A stretch of 64,000 bases of DNA from Bradyrhizobium sp. 149 (lineage in GTDB: Bacteria > Pseudomonadota > Alphaproteobacteria > Rhizobiales > Xanthobacteraceae), in the NCBI RefSeq assembly GCF_023073915.1, contig NZ_JADPKK010000019.1, forward strand, positions 434,001 through 498,000, in the 5' to 3' direction. A program made the translations under genes and the position numbers. The notes under the pieces are model-generated. The model was given only the letters and a program-made list of their open reading frames with translations. It did not search any database and had not been told where the DNA came from. This document shows, in pieces, positions 8,852 through 24,610 of this stretch. How positions within the stretch are numbered: position 1 is the first letter of the stretch; every line of letters begins with the position of its first letter.

Positions 8852-10060
8852 CTACGAATCGTTCGATCCTTCCGCGATCATCCTCTGAAGACTTGCCAGC
8901 TCCGCCTCCAGATCGCGCTCCACATCCGCCGCCCGCATCTCGATCACCCGATAATCGCGCGCCTCGAGCCACGCCCGCCGCGACGCGCGGTCAGCGGCGA
9001 TCGTCTCGCCCTCGCCGGGGTTGACCAGCTCGATCGCGATCCGGTGCGGGAACGAGACGAAGTCCGGGATGTGCCGCCCCACAGGGGTCTGGCGCTTGAA
9101 CCCGCCTGCGAAGCGGCGGTCGCGGGTCAGGGCCTGCCACAGCAGCCGCTCGGCATCGGTCGGGTTGCGGCGGAGCAGGCGGGCGAGGCCGCGCACGGTC
9201 GAGCCGCTGTCGGGCACGCCGCCGCCCTGCCCGTGCTCGGCCAGCAGCGCGCGCAGCCGCGTCGCCTGCTCGCCATCGAGCACGCCGCCTTTGGCCGGGC
9301 CCTTGCGGCCCTCGGCGATCGCCATCACCACCCCGTGCAGGGTGTGCATGTCCTGCTTGGTCGGCTCCATCCGGCTGAAGATGTTGCGCAGGTTCACCAG
9401 CATGGTGTCGCGCTTCTCGGCCGGGCGCAAAAACTCGACGCGGTCGAGTTCGCGGATGAGGTTGTCGAAGAAGGCCTGCATCTGGTGCTGCGAGGCGCGC
9501 TCGGAACGCTCCGGCATGGCATGCGGCAGTTCGCCGGAGGTCGCGCGCTTGAACCATTCGTAGCCGACCAAGAGCACCGCCTGGGCGAGGTTGAGCGAGG
9601 CAAAGCCCGGATTGACCGGAAAGGTGATGATGCGGTTGGAGAGCCCGACCTCCTCATTGGTCAGACCCCAGCGCTCCCGGCCGAACAGGATACCGGCCTT
9701 GCCGCCCGCCACGACGTGCCCGGAAATCTCGGCCGCTGCGGCTTCCGGCCCCACCACCGGTTTGGCCTGATCATGGGGGCGCGCGGTGGTGGCAAACAGC
9801 AGGTCGATATCGGCGACGGCCTCACCGACCGTGTCGAACAATTCGACCTTATCCAGAATATAGTCGGCGCCGGCGGCGGCGCGCTGGGCGGCGATGTTGG
9901 GCCAGCCGTCGCGAGGGTTGACGATGCGCAAGGCGCCAAGCGCAAAATTGCCCATGGCGCGCGCGGCCATGCCGATGTTTTCGCCAAGCTGCGGCTCGAC
10001 CAGGATTACGATGGGACCGTCGAGGGAAAGGCCGGTCTTGCTCTTGTCAGTCCCCGACAT
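8852..10060 (-). CDS. TrmJ-type tRNA 2'-O-methyltransferase fused to a DUF559 (Vsr-like) domain
   Basis: About 402 residues. Residues 10-250 are a SpoU/TrmH-family enzyme: VEPQLGENIGMAARAMGNF, the SAM-knot motifs ILFGRERWGLTNEE and FPVNPGFASLNLAQAV. The closest type is TrmJ, which methylates position 32 of tRNA. A linker (250-290) leads to a DUF559-like domain (about 292-395): NPTDAERLLW, FKRQTPVGRHIPDFVSF, AIELVNPGEGET, WLEARDYRVIEM. DUF559 resembles Vsr-type PD-(D/E)XK nucleases. Here the Asp of IPDFV and the Glu of AIEL are kept, but the usual D after EL is replaced by V. ATG 10060 was chosen; a GTG at 10078 is in frame. Isolated gene, divergent from icd. Confidence 0.85.
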   Translation of the reverse strand: MSGTDKSKTGLSLDGPIVILVEPQLGENIGMAARAMGNFALGALRIVNPRDGWPNIAAQRAAAGADYILDKVELFDTVGEAVADIDLLFATTARPHDQAKPVVGPEAAAAEISGHVVAGGKAGILFGRERWGLTNEEVGLSNRIITFPVNPGFASLNLAQAVLLVGYEWFKRATSGELPHAMPERSERASQHQMQAFFDNLIRELDRVEFLRPAEKRDTMLVNLRNIFSRMEPTKQDMHTLHGVVMAIAEGRKGPAKGGVLDGEQATRLRALLAEHGQGGGVPDSGSTVRGLARLLRRNPTDAERLLWQALTRDRRFAGGFKRQTPVGRHIPDFVSFPHRIAIELVNPGEGETIAADRASRRAWLEARDYRVIEMRAADVERDLEAELASLQRMIAEGSNDS

Positions 10061-10387
10061 CTCGTTTCGCTTTCGCACTGGTTCTCAAGGCCTTGCCAAG
10101 GCGAGCTTCAGGAATTGATTCAAAATCGGCCGAGGCCGGCTGCCTGTCGTTTGCCTGTCCTGACGAAATTCTCAAGGGAAATAACGGGTTGGATTCGACT
10201 TTTGAATCTCGCCTGAAACCTTACCCGGCCCCCGCGGCGGGACCGCTCCCCATCCCCCATCTGCGGAGGCTGGATGAGCTAAAAGTGCATAATCCCTTGG
10301 CTTTCGCCCGCTGCAGTCAGGTGCTAAGAGGCGGCGGATATTCCCGTGGCGTGCCAATAGCGCCGTTCCCAAGAGGCTTCCCCGATC
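10061..10387. other. Intergenic region between the trmJ fusion and icd
   Basis: About 327 bp with no convincing gene. It must hold the divergent promoters of the methyltransferase gene and icd. A CATAAT sequence near 10289 could be an icd -10 box, but I see no good matching -35, so no promoter is called. No strong repeat or riboswitch-like structure is apparent. Confidence 0.5.
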
Positions 10388-11602
10388 ATGGCAAAAATCA
10401 AGGTGTCCAACCCCGTCGTCGAACTCGATGGCGACGAGATGACCCGGATCATCTGGCAGTACATCAAGGACAAGCTGATCAACCCGTTCCTCGATGTCGA
10501 GCTGCAGTATTTCGACCTGGGAATGGAGTACCGCGATCACACCAACGATCAGGTGACCATCGACGCCGCCGAGGCCATCAAGAAGGTCGGCGTTGGCGTC
10601 AAGTGCGCCACCATCACCCCCGACGAGGCGCGGGTGAAGGAGTTCAACCTCAAGCAGATGTGGAAGTCGCCGAACGGCACCATCCGCAACATCCTCGGCG
10701 GCGTGATCTTTCGCGAGCCGATCATCTGCAAGAACGTGCCGCGCCTGGTTCCCGGCTGGACCAAGCCGATCATCATCGGCCGCCACGCCTATGGCGACCA
10801 GTATCGCGCCACCGACATCAAGTTCCCCGGCAAGGGTACGCTGACGATGAAGTTCGTCGGCGAGGACGGCACCGTCATCGAGAAGGAAGTGTTCAAGACC
10901 CCGGGCGCCGGCGTCGCGATGCAGATGTACAATCTGGACGACTCGATCATCGACTTCGCCCGCGCTTCGTTGAACTACGGCCTGCTGCGCAACTACCCGG
11001 TCTATCTTTCGACCAAGAACACGATCATGAAGATCTATGACGGTCGGTTCAAGGACATCTTCCAGGACATCTACGAGCGCGAGTTCAAGAAGGAGTTCGA
11101 CGCCAAGGGCCTGACCTACGAGCACCGCCTGATCGACGACATGGTCGCTTCGGCGCTGAAATGGTCCGGCGGCTATGTCTGGGCCTGCAAGAACTACGAC
11201 GGCGACGTGCAGTCCGACACGGTGGCGCAGGGCTACGGCTCGCTTGGCCTGATGACCTCGGTCCTCCTCACCCCCGACGGCAAGACGGTGGAAGCCGAAG
11301 CCGCCCACGGCACGGTGACCCGCCACTACCGCGAGCACCAGAAGGGCAAGGAGACCTCGACCAACTCGATCGCATCGATCTTCGCCTGGACCCGCGGCCT
11401 GTCGCACCGCGCCAAGCTCGACAACAACGCCGAGCTCGCCAAGTTCGCCAACACCCTGGAGAAGGTCTGCGTCGACACGGTCGAGGAAGGCTACATGACC
11501 AAGGACCTCGCGCTCCTGGTCGGCGCCGACCAGCGCTGGCTCTCGACCACTGGCTTCCTCGACAAGGTCGCCGAGAACCTCGGGAAGGCGCTGGCGGCGT
11601 AA
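10388..11602 (+). CDS. icd: NADP-dependent isocitrate dehydrogenase
   Basis: 404-residue eukaryote-like (subfamily II) homodimeric isocitrate dehydrogenase of the TCA cycle; oxidises isocitrate to 2-oxoglutarate and makes NADPH. Features: [13 protein letters not shown] at the N-terminus, the substrate loop [13 protein letters not shown] (Ser and Asn contacts), metal-binding [32 protein letters not shown], and the NADP-binding [16 protein letters not shown]. Full length, ATG start, followed 38 bp later by a strong terminator, so probably monocistronic. Confidence 0.97.
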   Translation: MAKIKVSNPVVELDGDEMTRIIWQYIKDKLINPFLDVELQYFDLGMEYRDHTNDQVTIDAAEAIKKVGVGVKCATITPDEARVKEFNLKQMWKSPNGTIRNILGGVIFREPIICKNVPRLVPGWTKPIIIGRHAYGDQYRATDIKFPGKGTLTMKFVGEDGTVIEKEVFKTPGAGVAMQMYNLDDSIIDFARASLNYGLLRNYPVYLSTKNTIMKIYDGRFKDIFQDIYEREFKKEFDAKGLTYEHRLIDDMVASALKWSGGYVWACKNYDGDVQSDTVAQGYGSLGLMTSVLLTPDGKTVEAEAAHGTVTRHYREHQKGKETSTNSIASIFAWTRGLSHRAKLDNNAELAKFANTLEKVCVDTVEEGYMTKDLALLVGADQRWLSTTGFLDKVAENLGKALAA

Positions 11603-11640
11603 GCCGTCCGCAATTTCGCCGGACTGGGCCGGACATCATT

Positions 11641-11672
11641 ACGGGCCGCGTCGCAAGCGCGGCCCGTTTGCT
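11641..11672 (+). terminator. Rho-independent terminator of icd
   Basis: ACGGGCCGCG (11641-11650) pairs exactly with CGCGGCCCGT (11658-11667) across a seven-base loop, followed by TTGCTTATT. The stem is a perfect 10 bp; the T-rich tail is short but present. Confidence 0.75.
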
Positions 11673-11701
11673 TATTCTGACCTTTGCGCGGAGATGCGAC
11701 C

Positions 11702-12247
11702 ATGTCGATCAAGCTTGCTGTCCCCTGCCTGTTGCTGCTCGCGGCCATGGCTGCGCCCGCGATGTCTGCGGAGACTGGCCAGCCTGAGGCCCCATCAGGG
11801 GCGATCATGCTCGTTCGCCTCCCCGAGGCCATCCAGGCTCCCGGCGAGCAGCGGATCGCGGTCCTGAGCGCCGAAGGGGCTCAGATCTATGAATGCAAGG
11901 CGGACGCCGACGGTAAACTCGTCTGGAGCTTCCGGGAGCCGATCGCAACGCTGATCGAAAATGGCAAGACAGTGGGGCGACACTACGCCGGACCGAACTG
12001 GGAGCTGCAGGACGGCAGCGCCGTGACAGCGAAGGTCACGGCCACCGCTCCAAGCCTGACCGAGGGGGCCATTGCCTATCTCAAACTGGAGGTCACCGAA
12101 CGACGCGGCAACGGCGCGCTCTCCGCCGCCACCACTGTTCAGCGGTTCGGGACCATCGGCGGAAAACTTGACGGCGCCTGCGAGAGGGCCGGAGCCTTCA
12201 AGAGCGTGCCCTATTCCGCCACCTACGTTTTTCTGAAGAAGGGCTGA
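11702..12247 (+). CDS. Secreted DUF3455 protein
   Basis: 181 residues with a signal peptide (LAVPCLLLLAAMAAPAMSA) and the DUF3455 pattern: GAQIYECKADADGKLVWSF, VGRHYAGPNWELQDGS, TVQRFGTIGGK, and the C-terminal VPYSATYVFLKKG with a preceding Cys (DGACERAG). The family is exported and uncharacterised; no catalytic residues are known. Single gene after the icd terminator, converging on the channel gene with a 16-bp gap. Confidence 0.8.
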   Translation: MSIKLAVPCLLLLAAMAAPAMSAETGQPEAPSGAIMLVRLPEAIQAPGEQRIAVLSAEGAQIYECKADADGKLVWSFREPIATLIENGKTVGRHYAGPNWELQDGSAVTAKVTATAPSLTEGAIAYLKLEVTERRGNGALSAATTVQRFGTIGGKLDGACERAGAFKSVPYSATYVFLKKG

Positions 12248-12263
12248 CCCTCTTGCGGCGAGA

Positions 12264-13496
12264 CTACTCGCTTCCGTCGCCGCCTTCGCGCTCCGCCTGC
12301 GCCAACTCCGCCGCCGCAAGGTCGCCGCTCCCCTCCAGCCGCGCCTTCGCCGTCTTGTGGACATGCGCCGCGAGCGTCGGCATGCGTTCGATCAGGGCGT
12401 GAAAGTCCTGGGCGTCGAGCACCAGCAGCCGGGTCTTGCGCGTCGCCGTCACCGTGCCGCTGCGTTTGGTTTTGTGCAGCAGCGCGATCTCGCCGAAGAA
12501 AGTGCCATCCGCGAGCCGCACCTGCTGGTTCGGCAGCGCGATCTCGACCTCGCCGGCGGTGATGAAATACATCGACGACGCCGCATCGCCCCGCCGCACC
12601 AGGATCTCGCCCTGCTCGATCGTGCGGGCCCGCAGCAGCCGCATGATATCGGCGATCTCGGACGCGCTCAGGTGCGAGAACAGCGGCACCCGCGCCAGCA
12701 TGCCCCAGGTGACCACGAAGTCGCGCCGCCTCACCTCTTCCGCGAAGGCCGTGGAGATGATCGCGACCGGCAGCGCGATCATGGCGAATCCGCTGATGAT
12801 GGTAAAGACGGAGATGAATTTCCCCAGCGCCGTCACCGGCACGACGTCACCATAGCCGACGGTGCCGAGCGTCACGATCGCCCACCACATCGCCTGCGGA
12901 ATGGTGCCGAGCTTGTCGGGCTGCACGTCGCGCTCGATGGCATAGAGCAGCGAGGCAAATGTGAGAACCGCGCCGATCAGGATGACGATGCAGCCGATCA
13001 GCGCCCGCCGCTCGGCGTGCACGGCCGCGAGCAGCGAGCGCATCGCCGGCGAGTAGCGCACCAGCTTGAAGAACGGCAGCACGCCGAGCGCAGCCAGCGT
13101 TGCATGCCGGCCCATAGCGAGCACGATCGCAGCCGGCAGGAACGCGAGGAGATCGATGATGCCGAGCGCGGAGAAGACATAGCTGAGCCGGTCCGATAGC
13201 GCGGACGCCGTGCGCTGGGTATGGCCAGCCACCGTCCACAGGCGCGCGGCATATTCCAGCGCGAACACGATCACGGACAGGATGGTGATGCCTGCGAACA
13301 CCGCACCGAACTGCGCGTCGAGCTCCGGCACCGAGGCAAGGATCATCGCGACCACGTCGAGCACGATGACGCCAACGATCAGCTGGATGAAGCGCGACCC
13401 GACCGAGTAGGCCAGCGGATCGTGCTCCAGCAATTCGTACAGGCGATCCCTCAAATCGGGATCGGCTGAGCCACGTCCTCGCGGAACGGGGCTCAC
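12264..13496 (-). CDS. Cyclic-nucleotide-gated potassium channel (MlotiK1-like)
   Basis: 410 residues: six membrane segments (about 32-255), pore helix and selectivity filter TVGYGD at 212-217, then a cytoplasmic cyclic-nucleotide-binding domain (about 268-385) with phosphate-binding cassette FGEIALL (334-340) and Arg345. S4 has few positive charges (FKLVRYSPAMRSLL), as in the Mesorhizobium channel MlotiK1, so gating is probably by ligand more than by voltage. No C-linker longer than about 20 residues is visible, also like MlotiK1. Ligand cAMP is the family norm. It sits 4 bp from the end of alaS on the same strand, so it may be read through from it. Confidence 0.9.
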   Translation of the reverse strand: MSPVPRGRGSADPDLRDRLYELLEHDPLAYSVGSRFIQLIVGVIVLDVVAMILASVPELDAQFGAVFAGITILSVIVFALEYAARLWTVAGHTQRTASALSDRLSYVFSALGIIDLLAFLPAAIVLAMGRHATLAALGVLPFFKLVRYSPAMRSLLAAVHAERRALIGCIVILIGAVLTFASLLYAIERDVQPDKLGTIPQAMWWAIVTLGTVGYGDVVPVTALGKFISVFTIISGFAMIALPVAIISTAFAEEVRRRDFVVTWGMLARVPLFSHLSASEIADIMRLLRARTIEQGEILVRRGDAASSMYFITAGEVEIALPNQQVRLADGTFFGEIALLHKTKRSGTVTATRKTRLLVLDAQDFHALIERMPTLAAHVHKTAKARLEGSGDLAAAELAQAEREGGDGSE

Positions 13497-13500
13497 GTAC

Positions 13501-16209
<2,709 letters not shown>

Positions 16210-16437
16210 GTTCATCCAATCGGGTATGCTTGGACCCGCTTCCCAGCCATCCAAACCGCAAGTTTGGGCTGATATCTGCGGGCCAAAGCGCTTTTAGACA
16301 AGGCCAGCTTCGCTGTCCAGAAACTGTGCAGACAGATCAGTGGGTTGCCGCAGGCGCTCAATCCCGTTGAAATGCACAAAGCCCGCGTTGACAGGCTTGG
16401 CCGGGCTGTGGTCTTTACCCATCTGTATCGTACGGCC
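16210..16437. other. Promoter region between alaS and the glycine riboswitch
   Basis: 228 bp without a gene. It must contain the alaS promoter (minus) and the promoter of the riboswitch-gcvTHP transcript (plus). I see no clear -35/-10 pair or operator. Confidence 0.4.
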
Positions 16438-16608
16438 ACGTCGGGAGAGACCGGCTTTGGTGCCGGCGCCGAAGGAGCAACCGCCCCGGAAACTCTCAGG
16501 CAAAAGGACCGCGTGGCTTTGACAGCATCTGGAAAGAGGCGCCGACGGGCTTAAGTCCGGATTGCGTCCGCCGACGGGATAATACTCTCAGGCACAGCGA
16601 CAGATGGG
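16438..16608 (+). ncRNA. Tandem glycine riboswitch upstream of gcvT
   Basis: Two glycine aptamers in series. Aptamer 1 (about 16438-16515) has the 5' GGGAGAGACC, a variable hairpin (CGGC-TTTGGT-GCCG), CGCCGAAGGAGCAA, and CTCAGGCAAAAGGACCG. Aptamer 2 (about 16528-16608) has GGAAAGAGG, GCCGACGGGATAATACTCTCA, and the closing CTCAGGCACAGCGACAGA. The gap to gcvT is about 55 bases and includes CCGGGGAA...CCGGGGAA-type repeats that could serve as expression platform. Known role: glycine binding turns on glycine cleavage genes, which fits the operon here. Confidence 0.9.
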
Positions 16609-16665
16609 GCTTCGACTGGTTGCCACCGGGGAATTGTCTCCGGGGAACCGCCGAGGGCCCCTGTG

Positions 16666-17814
16666 ATGCTTGCGCGCGACGACCAAGATTCCCTCAAACG
16701 TACCCCCCTTTACAACCTGCACATCTCGCTCGGCGGCAAGATGGTGCCGTTCGCGGGCTATGACATGCCCGTGCAATATCCCGCAGGGGTTTTGAAGGAG
16801 CACCTTCATACCCGCAATGCAGCCGGCCTGTTCGACGTCTCCCACATGGGCCAGATCGCGCTCCGGCCGAAATCCGGCAAGGTCGAGGACGCCGCCCGCG
16901 CGCTGGAGCGGCTGGTGCCGCAGGATATTCTGGCGATTGCGCCGGGACGGCAGCGCTACGCCCAGTTCACCAATGCCGAGGGCGGAATTCTGGACGATCT
17001 GATGGTCGCCAATTTCGGCGATCATCTTTTCCTGGTCGTCAACGCCGCCTGCAAGGCGGAGGACGAGGCGCATCTGCGCGCGAATCTCTCGGACGACTGC
17101 GTCATCGAGCAGCTTGCCGACCGCGCGCTGATCGCGCTACAGGGGCCGAAGGCGGAATCGGCGCTGGCGAAATTATGTGCAGAGGCGCCCGCCATGAAGT
17201 TCATGGATGCCGGCCCGCACAAGGTCGCCGGCATCGACTGCTTCGTCTCGCGCTCCGGCTACACCGGCGAGGACGGCTTTGAAATTTCGGTTCCTGCTGG
17301 CGATGCCGAGCGCCTCGCCAAGGCGCTGCTGGAAAATCCCGACGTCATGCCGATCGGGCTCGGCGCCCGTGACAGCCTGCGGCTCGAGGCCGGGCTCTGC
17401 CTCTACGGCCACGACATCGACACCACGACCACGCCGGCCGAGGCCGCGCTGGAGTGGTCGGTACAGAAGAGCCGCCGCACCGGCGGCGCGCGCACCGGTG
17501 GCTTTCCCGGCGCCGAGAAGATTCTCGCTCATTTCGACCACGGCGCATCCCGCCGCCGCGTCGGCCTGCGCACCGAGGCGCGCGCGCCGGTGCGCGAGGG
17601 CGCGCTGCTGTTTGCGGATGCGAGCTCCAGCGAACCGATCGGAAAGGTCACCTCGGGCGGTTTCGGCCCGAGCCTGAATGCGCCGGTCGCGATGGGCTAC
17701 GTGCCCACGCACCAGAGCGCGCTCGGCACAAAGCTTTTCGCCGAGGTGCGCAGCCAACGCCTGGCCGTGCAAATCGCCGCCATGCCATTCGTGAAAAACA
17801 CCTACAAACGCTGA
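16666..17814 (+). CDS. gcvT: Aminomethyltransferase, glycine cleavage T protein
   Basis: 382 residues; transfers the aminomethyl carbon from lipoylated H protein to tetrahydrofolate, releasing ammonia. Motifs: [62 protein letters not shown] (folate pocket with Asp), and the C-terminal [23 protein letters not shown] 16666 follows GTG 16663 directly; ATG is preferred. First gene of gcvT-gcvH-gcvP, under the riboswitch; gcvH starts 11 bp after its stop. Confidence 0.96.
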   Translation: MLARDDQDSLKRTPLYNLHISLGGKMVPFAGYDMPVQYPAGVLKEHLHTRNAAGLFDVSHMGQIALRPKSGKVEDAARALERLVPQDILAIAPGRQRYAQFTNAEGGILDDLMVANFGDHLFLVVNAACKAEDEAHLRANLSDDCVIEQLADRALIALQGPKAESALAKLCAEAPAMKFMDAGPHKVAGIDCFVSRSGYTGEDGFEISVPAGDAERLAKALLENPDVMPIGLGARDSLRLEAGLCLYGHDIDTTTTPAEAALEWSVQKSRRTGGARTGGFPGAEKILAHFDHGASRRRVGLRTEARAPVREGALLFADASSSEPIGKVTSGGFGPSLNAPVAMGYVPTHQSALGTKLFAEVRSQRLAVQIAAMPFVKNTYKR

Positions 17815-17825
17815 GGACTGAGAAA

Positions 17826-18194
17826 ATGACCACGACGCTGTACACCTCCGACCACGAATGGCTCGCGATCGACGGCGATGTCGCCACCGTGGGCATCACC
17901 GACTATGCGCAGTCGCAGCTCGGCGACGTCGTGTTCGTCGAACTCCCCAAGCTCGGCCGCACCTTGAAGAAGGCGGAAGCCGCCGCCGTCGTGGAATCCG
18001 TGAAGGCCGCCTCCGACGTCTACGCGCCTGTTACGGGCGAAGTGCTCGAAACCAATCCCGATCTCGCGAGCGAGCCGGCGCTGGTCAATTCGGACGCGCA
18101 AGGCAAAGCCTGGTTCTTCAAGATCAAGATTGCCGACAAGAGCGAACTCGGCGGCTTGATGGACGAAGCCGCCTACAAGGCCCACACGGCTTAA
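17826..18194 (+). CDS. gcvH: Glycine cleavage system H protein
   Basis: 122-residue lipoyl carrier protein. [20 protein letters not shown] at the N-terminus, and the lipoylation site Lys60 in [17 protein letters not shown]. It shuttles the aminomethyl intermediate between GcvP and GcvT and is re-oxidised by lipoamide dehydrogenase, which is not encoded here. Second gene of the operon. Confidence 0.97.
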   Translation: MTTTLYTSDHEWLAIDGDVATVGITDYAQSQLGDVVFVELPKLGRTLKKAEAAAVVESVKAASDVYAPVTGEVLETNPDLASEPALVNSDAQGKAWFFKIKIADKSELGGLMDEAAYKAHTA

Positions 18195-18211
18195 AGACGA
18201 TGGAGCAAGCG

Positions 18212-21054
<2,843 letters not shown>

Positions 21055-21076
<22 letters not shown>

Positions 21077-22068
21077 GGCGCCACCAGCGAGCGGCTTCTT
21101 GGGTCCCAGCGCCAAAGCCGTTCGTTCGTCAGAAGGGTGCCGCCCCACCAGCGCTTGATCGGATTGTGACGCCAAAAATCCTGGTGGCCTTCCAGAACCG
21201 CTTTGCCAAACTCGGTCAACGACAGCCGGCTGCGGCGATAGGCGGCGTGGTGTCCTCTCGCATCGTTCGGGTCCAGGGTTGCGAGCTTGTCATCCAGACC
21301 CGCAACTGCGGGCGATGGACCGAATGCGAGCCCTTCCAGCAACGCGCCCAACTCCCACTGATCGAACACGCCCGTGCCGAGCACGGTTGGCTGAAACAAC
21401 TCACTGGTACGGTTGTGTCCCCTCGCGATCAGTTCGAGCAATCGCCTCTCCGTTGCGCCGAGGCCTGTTACCGGCGACGGCAGTTTCGCTAGCAATTGTA
21501 GCAGCGCCGGTTTCAGGGAAGACAGATTGCCGAGAGGCCGGCTGAGCAGCCCGAAACAGAGCTCGGGCGTCGGCGCGCGATAGGCTTCCCAGGCCATGCC
21601 TGCGATCTCAAAGTCGCGTTCCGTAACGTCGAACTCCTGCACGGTGCGGTGACGCAGCTCCGCCGGATCGGTTCTGCGCAGATCGAAATCGACAGAGCGC
21701 AGTTTCAGTCGTTCTGCGAGGAATGGCACGGAGCGCAAATAGTCGATGATCCAGATCAGCTGCAATTGACTATTCGGTTCGGGATCGAACCACAGCTCGA
21801 TGAGGTCGACGGCAAAATCCTCGCAGACCAGAACGAATGGTACGTTTTTGTGTGCGAGCCCGGTCAGGAATGACCGACCGACAAGTTCGCACCAAAGGAC
21901 CTCAGGCTCCAATTCTCTGGAAGAACGTCCCCCGAAATAACGCGCAAGATGCTCGGACGAAGGCAACGGCCCCGAAACAAACCGGAAGATCAGCGGGATC
22001 ACCATGTCGGCGCGGTTCGCATGGATGAGGCCGATGCCGGACGAACTGGTCAGGATCACACGCCTCAT
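21055..22068 (-). CDS. Conserved protein of unknown function (337 aa)
   Basis: I do not recognise a characterised family. The start [20 protein letters not shown] resembles DUF1835-type N-termini. A Trp-rich C-terminus carries a regular pattern ([57 protein letters not shown]). The middle is acidic and helical ([19 protein letters not shown]). No signal peptide or membrane helix. It converges on gcvP and overlaps it by 22 bp, an arrangement that would force antisense contact between the two mRNAs' 3' ends. Real gene by composition and coherent frame; function unknown. Confidence 0.7.
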
Positions 22069-22176
22069 CGCATCACCCGATCACCACCACGCCAAAACGA
22101 AACGGGCACTAACGACGTCGGCAACTCAACGTCCTCAGCGCCCGCTCCTCGCGAAAAACTCTTCTCTGTTCGAGGT

Positions 22177-23265
<1,089 letters not shown>

Positions 23266-23351
23266 TGGGTCGTGCTCCTTATGGCGAGGATTCGCTAGAG
23301 GGACAAACGGCTGGCGGGGCGGCGCGGCGATAAAAGCAATGTACCCTATTT

Positions 23352-23373
23352 GTTCTAAGTTCGCAATATGTTC
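23352..23373 (-). promoter_or_regulatory. SOS (LexA) box of recA
   Basis: On the plus strand GTTCGCAATATGTTC at 23359-23373 fits the alphaproteobacterial LexA consensus GTTC-N7-GTTC exactly; read toward recA it is GAAC-N7-GAAC. An additional GTTC at 23352-23355 sits directly before it. Position 94-110 bp upstream of the recA ATG suits promoter repression. Confidence 0.85.
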
Positions 23374-23683
23374 TTTTGCGGATGGGCTTCCGAGCCGGCG
23401 CGGCAGGCGGAGGCGGAGGCGTTCGCCGCCGGGAACGCATTTGATGGCTCGCCGGGAACGGGCCGCCGTTCACATCAAGGGATTGGCCTAGGAATCGGGA
23501 TTCGCATGTCTAGAGGCGAGTCCGGGCAGGAATGGTATCATAGCACTACCAGCAAGCCGTTGATTAAACAAGGAAACTTGCCAGCGAGCTACTGTGCATG
23601 GGGTTGTTTTCGCGTTTTGAAAGCCGCGCATGGGCCTTCCACCGCCGGGCCTGCCGCCCTCTCACCGCGTGCCGGCACCGCGC
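23374..23683. other. Intergenic region upstream of recA
   Basis: About 310 bp beyond the SOS box with no supported gene. A short plus-strand frame starting at 23598 (MGLFSRFESRAW) has no good ribosome site and Arg/Ser-rich nonsense-like composition later, so it is not called. Confidence 0.4.
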
Positions 23684-23773
23684 CTACAGCAGCGCCAGCA
23701 GCACGATGCCGATCACCAGCACCACGAAGCCAGCTGCCGTCGCGGCGGCGAATGACCGCTCTACGTTGTCCAT
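23684..23773 (-). CDS. 29-residue single-span membrane peptide
   Basis: A very small frame from ATG 23773 to TAG 23684 encodes MDNVERSFAAATAAGF followed by a clean hydrophobic segment VVLVIGIVLLALL at the end. A GGGGTGG stretch lies about five bases upstream of the ATG. One charged N-terminal patch plus a tail-like helix is the usual look of small membrane peptides. No homologue is recognised from memory; it could be chance. Confidence 0.4.
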   Translation of the reverse strand: MDNVERSFAAATAAGFVVLVIGIVLLALL

Positions 23774-23939
23774 GATGCCACCCCGTTGCCGGCGCGCCAC
23801 GTTTCCCCCATGGCTGCGCCGTCGCTGCGAAATCTCGCCTGCGGTTGTGTCCTGAGTTGTGCGAGCGGATGTCGAAATTGGGACGGGTGCGGGGCCAGTA
23901 TGCGGCCTGCCGCCCGACGCCCGGACCCGATTCGTGGCC

Positions 23940-24055
23940 TTGTCAGGCTGTCGTAAGCTGACCCGGCTAGGCTCGTCCGGCTATGGTGTTGCAGCCCAGC
24001 ACCTCAGCCTCCAATAACCTTTTCCCCGCTTGGCTCTCCCCAAGCGGGGTTTTTT
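23940..24055 (+). ncRNA. Candidate small RNA ending in a strong terminator
   Basis: A perfect Rho-independent terminator at 24024-24055 is not preceded by any plus-strand gene. The nearest plus-strand coding end is far upstream. The 80 bases before it contain a hairpin-like GTGTTGCAGCCCAGCAC and a single-stranded CCTCAGCCTCCAATAACC, a CU-rich stretch able to pair with ribosome binding sites. A TTGTCA at 23940 could be a -35, but no good -10 is spaced correctly. Interpreted as a possible sRNA gene. Confidence 0.4.
24024..24055 (+). terminator. Rho-independent terminator
   Basis: CCCCGCTTGG (24024-24033) pairs with CCAAGCGGGG (24040-24049) over a six-base loop, followed by six T's. Orientation is plus because the T-run is on the plus strand. 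It also lies just past the stop of the DUF2798 gene, but is in the wrong orientation to terminate it. Confidence 0.85.
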
Positions 24056-24066
24056 CATGCCGATTT

Positions 24067-24324
24067 TCATGTCGGCCGGCCGGTTTGCGAACCGCCCTCC
24101 TCCTGCGTCAGCCGCAGCGAAAAGGCGCGGATCGCCGGCGCCGCCAGCAGCACAATCGGCAGCATCGCCGCCCATGCGATCAGCCACGACACCATCCAGT
24201 GCGCGAGGAAGACCAGCGTGTTCCCTGCGGGAAAGCTGGCGATGCCCGCGGCGATCAGCGAGGTCAGTCCGGACTGGATGATTCCGAACACGAAATGAGA
24301 ATAACGGCGGGGAATGCCCAGCAT
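24067..24324 (-). CDS. DUF2798 small membrane protein
   Basis: 85 residues from ATG 24324 (MLGIPRRYSHFVFGIIQSGL). Two membrane helices: FGIIQSGLTSLIAAGIASF, and WLIAWAAMLPIVLLAAPAIR. The RRYSHFVF...SGLTS...HW pattern is DUF2798. An in-frame ATG at 24369 would add 15 polar residues that do not fit the family. Unknown function. Confidence 0.7.
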   Translation of the reverse strand: MLGIPRRYSHFVFGIIQSGLTSLIAAGIASFPAGNTLVFLAHWMVSWLIAWAAMLPIVLLAAPAIRAFSLRLTQEEGGSQTGRPT

Positions 24325-24610
24325 GACGCGCCCATGTTGCTTGTCGTCATCAGGCCAAGCAAGCCACATGCCGTCGTCCGCCGGAAGACGCCTTTGCCCG
24401 GCCAGGAACTCTGTTCATGGTCGGAGAACCACGGGGCACGAGGGCGCGCCGCCGGCGTCTTTCGAAATCCGATTTCGTATGTCTCGGAGCGCGCGCGTTT
24501 GCGAGATAGCCGTGAACTATCCGCAGCTTATCGACAGACTTAGGTTGTCCGCGGAATATTTCGCCGCCCGGCATGTTTGCAAGGATGGAAGTGAATCGTG
24601 GGAGATGGCC

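Noticed and set aside
23598..23855. A plus-strand frame starting MGLFSRFESRAW between recA and the terminator
   Set aside because: The start looks gene-like, but there is no ribosome site and most of the translation is Arg/Ser/Pro-rich like a shadow.
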